22,752 bases of DNA, from assembly GCA_963628785.1 (NCBI GenBank), contig CAVGGQ010000029.1, forward strand, positions 1 through 22,752. The letters run 5' to 3'. The notes beneath the pieces were generated by a model. That model searched no databases and was not told the origin of the DNA. It was given only the letters and a program-made list of their open reading frames with translations. The position numbers were made by a program, and so were the translations under genes. Shown here in pieces: positions 1 through 6,577 of this stretch (position 1 is its first letter; the number at the start of each line of letters is the position of its first letter). Origin of the DNA: Apopatocola sp963628785 (GTDB lineage: Bacteria > Bacillota > Clostridia > Oscillospirales > Oscillospiraceae).

Positions 1-7
1 GCTCTGA

Positions 8-85
8 TTAACTAATTTCTACCATGCAGGTGTCCAACTTGCACTTGCAATTTGCGAAATTTTCCGAATCCATGCACTGTCTCAT
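8..85 (-). CDS. Small Cys-rich peptide, 25 aa (unrecognised)
   Basis: I do not recognise this ORF; it is called from its expression signals. It starts with ATG at 85 and stops with TAA at 10-8. A GGAGG ribosome binding site lies 6 nt upstream (92-96), and a promoter with TATAAT and 17-bp spacing lies just before that, predicting a short 5' leader of about 26 nt. The product has four cysteines (C4, C13, C15, C20) in 25 residues, with the core NCKCKLDTC, and has no hydrophobic segment or signal peptide. The Cys pattern C-x8-C-x-C-x4-C could bind metal, could belong to a modified-peptide precursor, or could be a Cys-rich leader peptide that senses cysteine supply for a gene to the left of the window. 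Translation is likely given promoter plus RBS plus ORF, but length alone gives little statistical support. Confidence 0.5.
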   Translation of the reverse strand: MRQCMDSENFANCKCKLDTCMVEIS

Positions 86-117
86 AATAAGCCTCCATAC
101 GCCGCGGGGATACCGAT

Positions 118-146
118 ATTATACTGTCTGAACCTCCGATTGTCAT
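118..146 (-). promoter_or_regulatory. Promoter of the small Cys-rich ORF
   Basis: Read on the minus strand, the -35 is ATGACA (146-141) and the -10 is TATAAT (123-118), separated by 17 bp. The predicted transcription start is near 111, followed by GGAGG at 96-92 and ATG at 85. The promoter sits immediately downstream of the terminator hairpin of the DegV operon, as expected for a new transcription unit. Confidence 0.65.
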
Positions 147-149
147 CGC

Positions 150-186
150 ACGAAATACGGCGGCATCGAAAACTCCGATGCCGCCG
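150..186 (-). terminator. Rho-independent-like terminator of the degV operon
   Basis: A perfect 11-bp stem (158-168 with 176-186, arm CGGCGGCATCG) with a 7-nt loop begins 8 nt after the stop codon of the last operon gene. On the minus strand it is followed by TATTTCG, a short and imperfect U-tract, so termination may be partial. Confidence 0.65.
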
Positions 187-193
187 CATAATA

Positions 194-445
194 TCAGCCC
201 GTCAGGCCGCGGGCCTGACGATCCATGTCTTCAACGACAATGTCGAAAATCTCGCCGAGGGAACGGCAGTACTCGAGGACCTTCCACGGCTCGTTGGTGT
301 GATAGTGGATCTTGATGAGTTCATCGTCGCCGACGGCGAGCAGGCAGTCGCCCTTGAAATTGTCGCGGAAATAGTCGTTGATGGCGTCCTCGTCGAGACC
401 GGTACCTTCGATGAGAAGCTGGGTGTCATAGCGATATTCAATCAT
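194..445 (-). CDS. Stand-alone FakA/DAK-like domain protein, 83 aa
   Basis: The protein resembles a single internal domain of the fatty acid kinase subunit FakA (YloV; often annotated 'kinase to dihydroxyacetone kinase'). The recognisable block is GDCLLAVGDDELIKIHYHT followed by NEPWKVLEY (residues 32-60) and then an acidic EDM-x2-Q element near residues 72-76. In full-length FakA (about 550 aa) this block follows the nucleotide-binding DAK2 domain. The DAK2 domain is absent here, so the protein cannot itself be a kinase. The ATG at 445 has AAAGGA upstream. It lies 31 bp after a DegV-family gene and is the last gene of the operon. Since FakA works with DegV/FakB proteins, a role as partner, adaptor or inhibitor of the neighbouring DegV proteins is plausible but inferred. 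Confidence 0.75.
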   Translation of the reverse strand: MIEYRYDTQLLIEGTGLDEDAINDYFRDNFKGDCLLAVGDDELIKIHYHTNEPWKVLEYCRSLGEIFDIVVEDMDRQARGLTG

Positions 446-476
446 AGCTGGTAAATCCTTTCACTTGGCAATATTT

Positions 477-1343
477 TCAGCGATGCTTTCCGAGGAAGAA
501 CAGCGCGAGAGTGCCGGGGCCGGAGTGCGCGCCAATGACGGGACCGACGAACACGATCTGATCTACGGACACGTCGTGGCGCTCGTGCAGAATGGCGGCA
601 AGCTTTTCGGCGTCCTCCTTGCAGTCGCCGTGCGAGATGAACACCGTGCCGCCGGACTTATCCAGCGCAAGCTCCGAGTACTTGTCCGCCATGGCGACGA
701 GCGAGGCCTTGCGGCCACGCACCTTGAACATGTTGATGAGATGGCCGGCATCGTCCATATGCAGCACGGGCTTGAAGCCGAGCGCATTGCCGACAAACGC
801 CGTGGCGGCGCTCACGCGGCCGCCGCGCTTGAGGTAGACAAGGTCGTCCACCGTGAACCAGTGGCAGAGATGGAAACGGTTGTCGAGCACCACCTGCTCG
901 CACTCGGCGAGCGTGCCGCCGGCGCGTTTTTTTTGTACCGCCATATAGAGCAGCAGACCGAAGCCGCCGGATGCGCCGAACGTGTCCACGCAGCGGATCT
1001 CGCAATCGGGATACTTTTCCCGGAGCTCCTCGGCGGCTACGCAGCCGGCATTATAGGTGCCGCTCAGACCGGAAGAGAAACCGATATAGAGAATGTCCTT
1101 GCCCTCCTGCAGAATGGGCTCGAATCCCTTGAGAAACGCATCGGCGTTCACCGCGCTCGTGCGCGCCACGCCGCCCTTGCGCATGCGGTCGTAGAATTCG
1201 GGGAAGGGAAGCTCATAGTTGGAGTACTGCTGCGGCTCCCCTTCAAAGACGAATGTCAGCCACGAGTACGGTACTTCCCACTCGTTGAGAAGCTCCGGCG
1301 GAATGTCACAGGCGGAATCAGTGTAAATTACAAAGTCATTCAT
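477..1343 (-). CDS. DegV family protein (FakB-like), first paralogue
   Basis: A 288-aa DegV-family protein of normal length. DegV/FakB proteins bind a fatty acid and, in the FakAB system, present it to the kinase FakA for phosphorylation and lipid synthesis. Visible family features are the N-terminal strand FVIYTDSACDIP (4-15), the ligand-contacting ARTS near 60-63, SSGLSGTYNA (90-99), and the C-terminal HSGPGTLALFFLG (273-285) with the conserved His273. The ATG at 1343 is chosen because AAAGGAGAG lies just upstream and because the family normally begins only a few residues before the TDS motif; longer in-frame starts run into the preceding gene. It is the second gene of a three-gene operon, 37 bp after its paralogue. 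The fatty-acid ligand is inferred from the family, not visible. Confidence 0.92.
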   Translation of the reverse strand: MNDFVIYTDSACDIPPELLNEWEVPYSWLTFVFEGEPQQYSNYELPFPEFYDRMRKGGVARTSAVNADAFLKGFEPILQEGKDILYIGFSSGLSGTYNAGCVAAEELREKYPDCEIRCVDTFGASGGFGLLLYMAVQKKRAGGTLAECEQVVLDNRFHLCHWFTVDDLVYLKRGGRVSAATAFVGNALGFKPVLHMDDAGHLINMFKVRGRKASLVAMADKYSELALDKSGGTVFISHGDCKEDAEKLAAILHERHDVSVDQIVFVGPVIGAHSGPGTLALFFLGKHR

Positions 1344-1364
1344 GTGAATCTCTCCTTTATGGTT

Positions 1365-1379
1365 CAAGGCGGCGCCTTG
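1365..1379 (-). repeat. Short inverted repeat between the two degV genes
   Basis: CAAGGCG and CGCCTTG arms around a single central base form a perfect 15-nt dyad in the 37-bp gap between the two DegV genes. As RNA it can form a tight 6-bp hairpin just after the first stop codon and before the second RBS. No U-tract follows, so it is more likely a stability or processing element than a terminator. Confidence 0.4.
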
Positions 1380-1380
1380 G

Positions 1381-2259
1381 TTATCTGGAACGAACGGTCT
1401 CGTTGCCGAGGAAAAAGAGCGCAAGCGCACCCGGACCGACGTGCGAGCCGGTGACGGGCTCATAGTCCACGATCATAATTTTCTTCGGCGGAGCGATGAT
1501 GCGCAGCGCCTCGGCGAGATACTCGGCGTCCTCTTTGCAGTCGGCGTGCGCAATGCCGACGATCTGCCCTTCCGGTTCCACGGCGTAGCTGCGGTAGCGC
1601 TCCGCGAGCGCGTCCACGGCGCGGCGGCGGCTGCGGATCTTGTCCACGGCGACGATCTCTCCCTGCTCGTTGCCCTTGAGAAGCGGCTTGATGTGCAGCA
1701 CGGAGGCGACGATGGCCTTGGCATTGGAAAGTCGGCCGGTGCGGCGCAGATACATGAGGTCGTCCACGGTGAAGATCTGATACATTCTCCAACGCATTTC
1801 GCGAAGCGCCTTTGCTGTTTCGACGAGTGAAGCGCCCTCGCTGCGAAGCTCGATGCCGCGCACGACGAGAAGTCCCTCACCGAGCGAAGCACCCAGTGTG
1901 TCCACAAGCTCGATGCTGCGCTCCGGATACTCCTCACGAAGCTCCCCAGCGGCGGCCTTCGCCGAGCCGAACGATCCGCTGATGCCGGACGACATGCCGA
2001 TGAACAGGACATCCTTCCCCGCGTCCAGAAGCGGGCGCGCGGCGGCAATGAACCGGTCGGGATTTACAAGCGAAGTTGTTACCACCGTGCCCTTGCGCAT
2101 GGCGCCGTAGTAGGCGGCACTGTCGAATGTCTCGGTGTCGAGACAGGTGAACGCCTCATCGCCGATATAATAGGAGAAAGGCGCAAGGGTAATGTCATTC
2201 TCGCGCAGATACGGCGTCGGCAGGTTGGCGGAAGTATCGGTCATTATGGCAAAAGACAA
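1381..2259 (-). CDS. DegV family protein (FakB-like), second paralogue
   Basis: A 292-aa DegV-family protein and the first gene of the operon. It carries FAIMTDTSANLP (3-14), the TTS ligand element (61-63), MSSGISGSFGSA (89-100), and HVGPGALALFFLG at the C-terminus (273-285), with His273 at the same position as in the downstream paralogue. The start is given as TTG at 2259, because GAGGGGG sits 8 nt upstream and the extra residues fit the family pattern. An ATG at 2244 is a weaker alternative with no close Shine-Dalgarno. The two DegV proteins align along their whole length but differ in many positions, so they probably bind different acyl chains (inference). A consensus-like promoter lies directly upstream and faces away from the DUF1836 gene. 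Confidence 0.92.
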   Translation of the reverse strand: MSFAIMTDTSANLPTPYLRENDITLAPFSYYIGDEAFTCLDTETFDSAAYYGAMRKGTVVTTSLVNPDRFIAAARPLLDAGKDVLFIGMSSGISGSFGSAKAAAGELREEYPERSIELVDTLGASLGEGLLVVRGIELRSEGASLVETAKALREMRWRMYQIFTVDDLMYLRRTGRLSNAKAIVASVLHIKPLLKGNEQGEIVAVDKIRSRRRAVDALAERYRSYAVEPEGQIVGIAHADCKEDAEYLAEALRIIAPPKKIMIVDYEPVTGSHVGPGALALFFLGNETVRSR

Positions 2260-2295
2260 GGCATTATCCCCCTCAATTATCTAATATTCGATATT

Positions 2296-2324
2296 ATTAT
2301 AAACCGAGTAGAAGATTAAGTCAA
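2296..2324 (-). promoter_or_regulatory. Promoter of the degV-degV-FakA-like operon
   Basis: On the minus strand, TTGACT (2324-2319) and TATAAT (2301-2296) are separated by 17 bp, giving a start near 2289 and a leader of about 30 nt. Its -35 is only 23 bp from the -35 of the divergent DUF1836 promoter, so the two polymerase sites would crowd each other. Confidence 0.75.
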
Positions 2325-2347
2325 TGGGGGGAGAACCATTTTGCTTC

Positions 2348-2375
2348 TTGCCAAATCCAACAGATGTGGTATAAT
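2348..2375 (+). promoter_or_regulatory. Promoter of the DUF1836 gene
   Basis: TTGCCA (2348-2353) and TATAAT (2370-2375) have a 16-bp spacer. The RBS AGAGGTGAG follows, with ATG at 2396, so the leader is very short. Confidence 0.65.
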
Positions 2376-2395
2376 CGACGCAGAGGTGAGAAAAA

Positions 2396-3016
2396 ATGGC
2401 ATACGATAATGCGCTTGTCGCAGGAAAACTGCGCCGCTGGGAGAAATATCTGGACGATTTCCGTCTGCCGAGCTGGGAAGAGATCCCGAACCTCGGACTT
2501 TATATGGAGCAGGTCACGGTACTTCTGCGGGAATATCTGGACTACCTGCCGCCGGAACTCAAGGATGAACAGTTCATCACGGCCGCGACCATCAACAACT
2601 ATGTCCGCATCAAAGTCATGCCCGAGCCGGTGAAGCGCCGGTATTATCGTACCCATATCGCTTATCTTATCATCATTTTGACGCTGAAGCAATCCCTGAG
2701 TATTGCTCTTATACAAAAAGTTATCCCGATGGGGCTTTCGGAGGACGAAGTCGAAGCGATTTACACGGCTTACGCTTCGCGCCACCGCCAGGCGGCACAT
2801 TACTTCATCGAGCAGGTCCGCAGCACGGCGGGACCGATCCTCGAGCATGAAGACGCCGGCGGCGAGATCACGACCGACCACGCCGAGGATCTTGTGATGC
2901 TCTCTGCCATCATCGGCGGCTTCACACGCCTCTTCGCCGAAAAACTTCTCCTCCTCGACGGCAAAGACCTGACAAACGTCGGCAGCATCGCTCAGCCGAG
3001 GGAAAGAAAAAAATAG
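2396..3016 (+). CDS. DUF1836 domain-containing protein
   Basis: A 206-aa soluble protein matching the DUF1836 family of Firmicutes. Family-like elements are W-x-IPN-x-LYMEQV (27-40), the ITAATINNYVRIKVMPEPVKR stretch (61-81) and the hydrophobic LIIILTLKQSLSI helix (91-103). The INNYVR...P...RRYYR pattern resembles the helix-turn-helix of MerR-type regulators, so a DNA-binding role is possible but unproven. It is monocistronic, with its own promoter and RBS, is divergent from the DegV operon, and ends in a strong bidirectional terminator. If it is a regulator, the shared 72-bp promoter region between 2289 and 2380 is the obvious candidate target. Confidence 0.8.
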   Translation: MAYDNALVAGKLRRWEKYLDDFRLPSWEEIPNLGLYMEQVTVLLREYLDYLPPELKDEQFITAATINNYVRIKVMPEPVKRRYYRTHIAYLIIILTLKQSLSIALIQKVIPMGLSEDEVEAIYTAYASRHRQAAHYFIEQVRSTAGPILEHEDAGGEITTDHAEDLVMLSAIIGGFTRLFAEKLLLLDGKDLTNVGSIAQPRERKK

Positions 3017-3065
3017 AGCAGACCCGCAAACGACATTGTGCGGCACTGCCGTAGGACAACATAGA

Positions 3066-3109
3066 AAAACCGCTTCTCTCGAACCGAACGGAAAGAGAGA
3101 AGCGGTTTT
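3066..3109. terminator. Bidirectional Rho-independent terminator
   Basis: Perfect 15-bp arms (3066-3080 and 3095-3109) enclose a 14-nt loop, with A4 on one side and T4 on the other so that a U-tract follows the stem on both strands. It lies between the convergent DUF1836 and pyruvate kinase genes and serves both. Confidence 0.9.
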
Positions 3110-3123
3110 ATTTGCGGGAAGAA

Positions 3124-4545
3124 TCAGCGGATGGTTTGAACTTTGACCATGTTGGTGTTGCCGTGGGTGTTGAGCGGAATGCCGGCGGTCATGACGACCG
3201 TGTCGCCGGACTTCACATAGCCGAGTCCCTTGGCGTTTTCAATGGCGCAGTGGAAGAGTACATCCACACTGTCGACCGGCTCCATGCGCAGCGGGTACAC
3301 GCCCCACACGAGCGCGAGCTGGTGATAGACCTTCTCAGACGGCGTCGCGGCGAGGATCATCTGCACCGGGCGGTACTTTGCCACACGGCGCGCAGCCTTG
3401 CCTGTGCTGGTGTCGGCGATGATCGCCTGTGCGCAGGTCTGCTCCGCCATGGTGCAGGCGGCGGCGCTCACGGCATTGGTGTTGTCGGAGTGATCCATCA
3501 CGTGCCAAATGTTCTTATAGATGTCGGCAGCAAAGGCATCGTGCTCGGCCTGCTCGGCAATTCGCGCCATCGTCTTCACGGCATCCACGGGGTACTTGCC
3601 CGCGGCGGTCTCGCCGGAGAGCATCACGGCACTGCTTCCGTCAAACACGGCGTTGGCCACGTCGGAAATTTCCGCACGGGTCGGACGACGGTTTTCTTCC
3701 ATGCTGTCGAGCATCTGCGTGGCGGTGATGACGGTCTTGCCCGCCTGGCAGCAGGCGCGGATGAACTTTTTCTGGATACCGGGGAGACGCTCAAAGGGAA
3801 TTTCCACACCCATATCGCCGCGCGCGACCATGATGCCGTCGGCGGCCTCGAGGATCTCTTCGAACTTTTCCACACCCTCGGTGTTCTCGATTTTGGCGAT
3901 GATGCGAATGTTCTTCCCGCCGTGTTCGCGGAGAAAGTCACGCATATCGATGATGTCCTGCGCGCGGCGCGTGAACGAGGCTGCGACATAGTCGACGTCC
4001 TGTTCGATGCCGAAGAGCAGGTCGCTCTTGTCGCGCTCGGAGAGGAACGGCATGTTGAGCTTAATGCCGGGAATGTTCACGCCCTTGCGGCTCTTCATTT
4101 TGCCGCCGTCGATGACGGTGCATCGGATCTCGGTGTCGGTCGTATCCTCCACGCGAAAGGAAAGCTCGCCGTCGTCCACGAGAATGGTGTCGCCGGTCTT
4201 CACATCGGCGGGCAGCTCGGAATAGTTTACATAACAGCGCTCGGCATTGCCGGTGATCTCTTCAGCCGTCGTAAACGTGTAGGGCTGTCCGGGAACAACG
4301 TCGACCGGCGCATCAAATACGCCGATGCGGATCTCCGGCCCCTTGGTGTCGAGCATCACGGCCGCGGGAAGGTGCAACTCATCGCGCACCTTGCGGAAGC
4401 GTGCGATTATCTCGGCATGGCTCTCATGTGTACCGTGGGAGAAGTTCATTCTCGCCACATTCAGTCCGGCGAGCAGAAGCTCGCGCATGGTCTCTTCGCT
4501 GCTGCTGGCAGGACCCATTGTGCAAATGATTTTTGTTCTGCGCAT
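3124..4545 (-). CDS. pyk: Pyruvate kinase
   Basis: Pyruvate kinase (473 aa) transfers phosphate from phosphoenolpyruvate to ADP, the last step of glycolysis, in the cytoplasm as a tetramer. The N-terminal RRTKIICTMGPAS (2-14), NFSHG (34-38), the catalytic-lysine block IIAKIENTEG (215-224, K218), ARGDMGVEIP (241-250) and TATQMLDSM (274-282) are all intact. DTKGPEIR (66-73) has Glu71, the residue associated with K+-dependent enzymes. The length matches the E. coli PykF type, and there is no C-terminal PEP-utiliser domain as in Bacillus. ATG at 4545 is chosen over longer in-frame starts because TAGGAGTGG precedes it and homology begins at MRRTK. Its own promoter lies at 4589-4617, with an inverted repeat further upstream that may bind a regulator. 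Confidence 0.97.
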   Translation of the reverse strand: MRRTKIICTMGPASSSEETMRELLLAGLNVARMNFSHGTHESHAEIIARFRKVRDELHLPAAVMLDTKGPEIRIGVFDAPVDVVPGQPYTFTTAEEITGNAERCYVNYSELPADVKTGDTILVDDGELSFRVEDTTDTEIRCTVIDGGKMKSRKGVNIPGIKLNMPFLSERDKSDLLFGIEQDVDYVAASFTRRAQDIIDMRDFLREHGGKNIRIIAKIENTEGVEKFEEILEAADGIMVARGDMGVEIPFERLPGIQKKFIRACCQAGKTVITATQMLDSMEENRRPTRAEISDVANAVFDGSSAVMLSGETAAGKYPVDAVKTMARIAEQAEHDAFAADIYKNIWHVMDHSDNTNAVSAAACTMAEQTCAQAIIADTSTGKAARRVAKYRPVQMILAATPSEKVYHQLALVWGVYPLRMEPVDSVDVLFHCAIENAKGLGYVKSGDTVVMTAGIPLNTHGNTNMVKVQTIR

Positions 4546-4588
4546 AATATCCACTCCTAAAGTTTCATTAACTTTTTTATCCGCGGGA

Positions 4589-4617
4589 ATACTACCACAA
4601 TGCGCGTCCGAATGCAA
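4589..4617 (-). promoter_or_regulatory. Promoter of pyk
   Basis: On the minus strand TTGCAT (4617-4612) and TAGTAT (4594-4589) have a 17-bp spacer. The predicted start is near 4582, leaving a leader of about 37 nt before the pyk ATG. Confidence 0.65.
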
Positions 4618-4636
4618 CGCACATTTGTCACATCAT

Positions 4637-4665
4637 TGTCAAAATCCAGGGCAGAAATTTTGACA
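4637..4665. repeat. 9-bp inverted repeat upstream of the pyk promoter
   Basis: TGTCAAAAT (4637-4645) and ATTTTGACA (4657-4665) are exact inverted copies separated by 11 bp. The inner edge lies 19 bp upstream of the pyk -35. The adjacent TTGTCA at 4625-4630 partly repeats one arm. The arms are AT-rich with no U-tract after them, so this reads as a protein-binding dyad rather than a terminator. Confidence 0.5.
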
Positions 4666-4739
4666 CTTCACCGCGGAAAACAGGAAAGCTGCGCGCAACA
4701 AACACTTTTCGGCAGGGAAAAAAGCGGGGGAAACGAGAA

Positions 4740-6530
4740 TTACTTTTTCTTATTTTTGAAGCCGGGATCTTCGGACTGAGCGGCGGCTTCTTCGGCTGCG
4801 GCGGCTTCTTCCCCGGCCTTCGCCGCGATTTTCGCCAGCTCCTCTTCTTCAAGCTGACGGTAAGCCACCTTGCCGACAAGCGTTTTGGGAAGCTCGTCGC
4901 GGAATTCGATCTCCTTGGGCATGGCGTACTTGGCAATATGCTTGGCAGCATACGCCATGATCTCCCGGCGCGTCTCCTCCGTGGCGGGAACGCCGGGCTT
5001 GAGCATCACGAATACCTTCAGGCGCTGCATCTTGTACGAATCCGGCACGCCGATGACGCAGCTCATCTGCACCTGCTCGCAGGCGTCGAAGATATTTTCG
5101 AGCTGTGCGGGATAGATGTTGTAGCCGGACGAGATGATCATGCGCTTGCTGCGTCCGCGGAAGTAGATGAAGCCCTCGTCATCCATCATGCCGAGGTCGC
5201 CGGTGTAGACCCAGGTGAGGCCATCGGCGTGAGTGCGGAGCGTTGCCGCCGTCTCCTCGGGATGTTTGATGTATTCCTTCATTACGGTGGGGCCGGCGAG
5301 CAGGATCTCACCCTCTTCACCGTACGGCAACTCCTGATCGGTGCCGGGAGCGACGATTTTGATATAGGTGTCGGGGAAAGGAATGCCGATACTTCCCTCT
5401 TTGAACATTGTGGGCGGCGTGAGACAGCAGGCAGTGACGGTCTCGGTCGTGCCGTAGCCTTCGCGGACCTGAATGGTGGCGTGATGGTCGTAGAGAAATT
5501 TATCGAATTTCTTTTTAAGCTCCACGGACAGCGAGTCGCCGCCGGAGAACACGCCCTTGAGACAGCTCAGATCGGCCTTTTCCATGTTCGGCAGACGCAG
5601 CAGCGCTTCGTAGAGCGTCGGTACGCCGGCAATGAAGTTGCAGCGGTACTGCGTGATAAGCTTGGAGTAGCTCTTTGCGGTGAAGCGCGGTACGAGAATG
5701 CACCGGCCGCCCTGCGAGAGCATCGAGTGGATGCAAACGCCCAGACCGAAGCCGTGGAAGAGCGGCATTGCCGAGAGCATGCGGTCACCCGGACGGAACA
5801 TCGGGTTCGTGGCGATGATCTGCTGACCGAGCGCGTTGAAGTTGAGGTTCGTGAGCAGAATGCCCTTCGTGGTGCCGGTCGTACCGCCCGAATAGAGGAC
5901 GGCGGCGGGGTCGCCTGCCTCGCGGTGCACCTTGTAGTTCCAGAAGCAGGACTTGCCGAGACGCATGAATTCGTTCCAGCGGATAACGGGCGCGTCCTCC
6001 GGGATCTTCTTGATCTTGCGGCCCTCGGTGAGCATGTATCCGGCGCGCATCGGGCGGGAGAGCTCATCGCGGATGCTTGCGATGACGATATTCACAACCT
6101 TCGTGTTCTGGCGGATGGCTTCAAACTTGCCGTAAAACTGGTCAAGCGTGACGACCGTAACGCTCTCGGATTCGTTGATGTAGAATTCAATCTCCTTCTC
6201 GCTCGAGAGCGGATGGATCATGTTCGCGATCGCGCCGATCATATTGACGGCGTAGAAAACGTAAATGGCCTGCGGGCAGTTCGGCATGGCGATGGTCACG
6301 CGGTCGTTTTCCCGCACACCGATCGTGCGCAGGGAGCGGGCGCATTTCTCAATGTTGGCGACAAGCTCCTTGTATGTAGTGGCGCGTCCCATGAAGTTGA
6401 ACGCAATATAGGTGGGGTAGCGCCGTGCAACCTTTTCCACGGCTTCCACCATGGAGCCCTGAAAATAATCGAGATTTGCGGGAATGTCGCCGAGACTCTT
6501 GAGCCAGGGACGCTTTGCGGTGATTTCCAT
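4740..6530 (-). CDS. AMP-dependent acyl-CoA synthetase/ligase
   Basis: A 596-aa member of the ANL superfamily, which activates a carboxylic acid with ATP to an acyl-AMP and then forms the CoA thioester. The order of motifs is complete: phosphate loop LYSGGTTGTTKG (212-223), PLFHGFG (256-262), REGYGTTET (356-364), YTGDLG (442-447), GRSKRMIISSGYNIYP (459-474) and the catalytic-lysine motif near PKTLVGKVAYR (548-558, K554). The overall sequence is closest in style to long- or medium-chain fatty acyl-CoA ligases; the actual acid is not known. The C-terminal ~35 residues form an Ala/Glu/Lys-rich tail beyond the normal fold. The ATG at 6530 is preceded by AGAAAGGA at a rather long spacing of about 12 nt. 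It is the second gene of an operon, 47 bp after the E2-like gene. No clear terminator follows before pyk. Confidence 0.93.
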   Translation of the reverse strand: MEITAKRPWLKSLGDIPANLDYFQGSMVEAVEKVARRYPTYIAFNFMGRATTYKELVANIEKCARSLRTIGVRENDRVTIAMPNCPQAIYVFYAVNMIGAIANMIHPLSSEKEIEFYINESESVTVVTLDQFYGKFEAIRQNTKVVNIVIASIRDELSRPMRAGYMLTEGRKIKKIPEDAPVIRWNEFMRLGKSCFWNYKVHREAGDPAAVLYSGGTTGTTKGILLTNLNFNALGQQIIATNPMFRPGDRMLSAMPLFHGFGLGVCIHSMLSQGGRCILVPRFTAKSYSKLITQYRCNFIAGVPTLYEALLRLPNMEKADLSCLKGVFSGGDSLSVELKKKFDKFLYDHHATIQVREGYGTTETVTACCLTPPTMFKEGSIGIPFPDTYIKIVAPGTDQELPYGEEGEILLAGPTVMKEYIKHPEETAATLRTHADGLTWVYTGDLGMMDDEGFIYFRGRSKRMIISSGYNIYPAQLENIFDACEQVQMSCVIGVPDSYKMQRLKVFVMLKPGVPATEETRREIMAYAAKHIAKYAMPKEIEFRDELPKTLVGKVAYRQLEEEELAKIAAKAGEEAAAAEEAAAQSEDPGFKNKKK

Positions 6531-6577
6531 TCGGACTATTGTTCCTTTCTGTGCCGCGCGCAGCGGCCCGAAGTGTT

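Noticed and set aside
1344..1463. N-terminal extension of the first DegV gene to 1463
   Set aside because: It would overlap the preceding DegV gene by over 80 bp, has no family similarity, and the internal ATG at 1343 has a strong RBS.
3112..4560. Long plus-strand ORF antisense to pyk (482 codons)
   Set aside because: It mirrors the codons of a clear pyruvate kinase gene; open antisense frames are expected with strong G/C third-position bias, and the translation has no recognisable domain.
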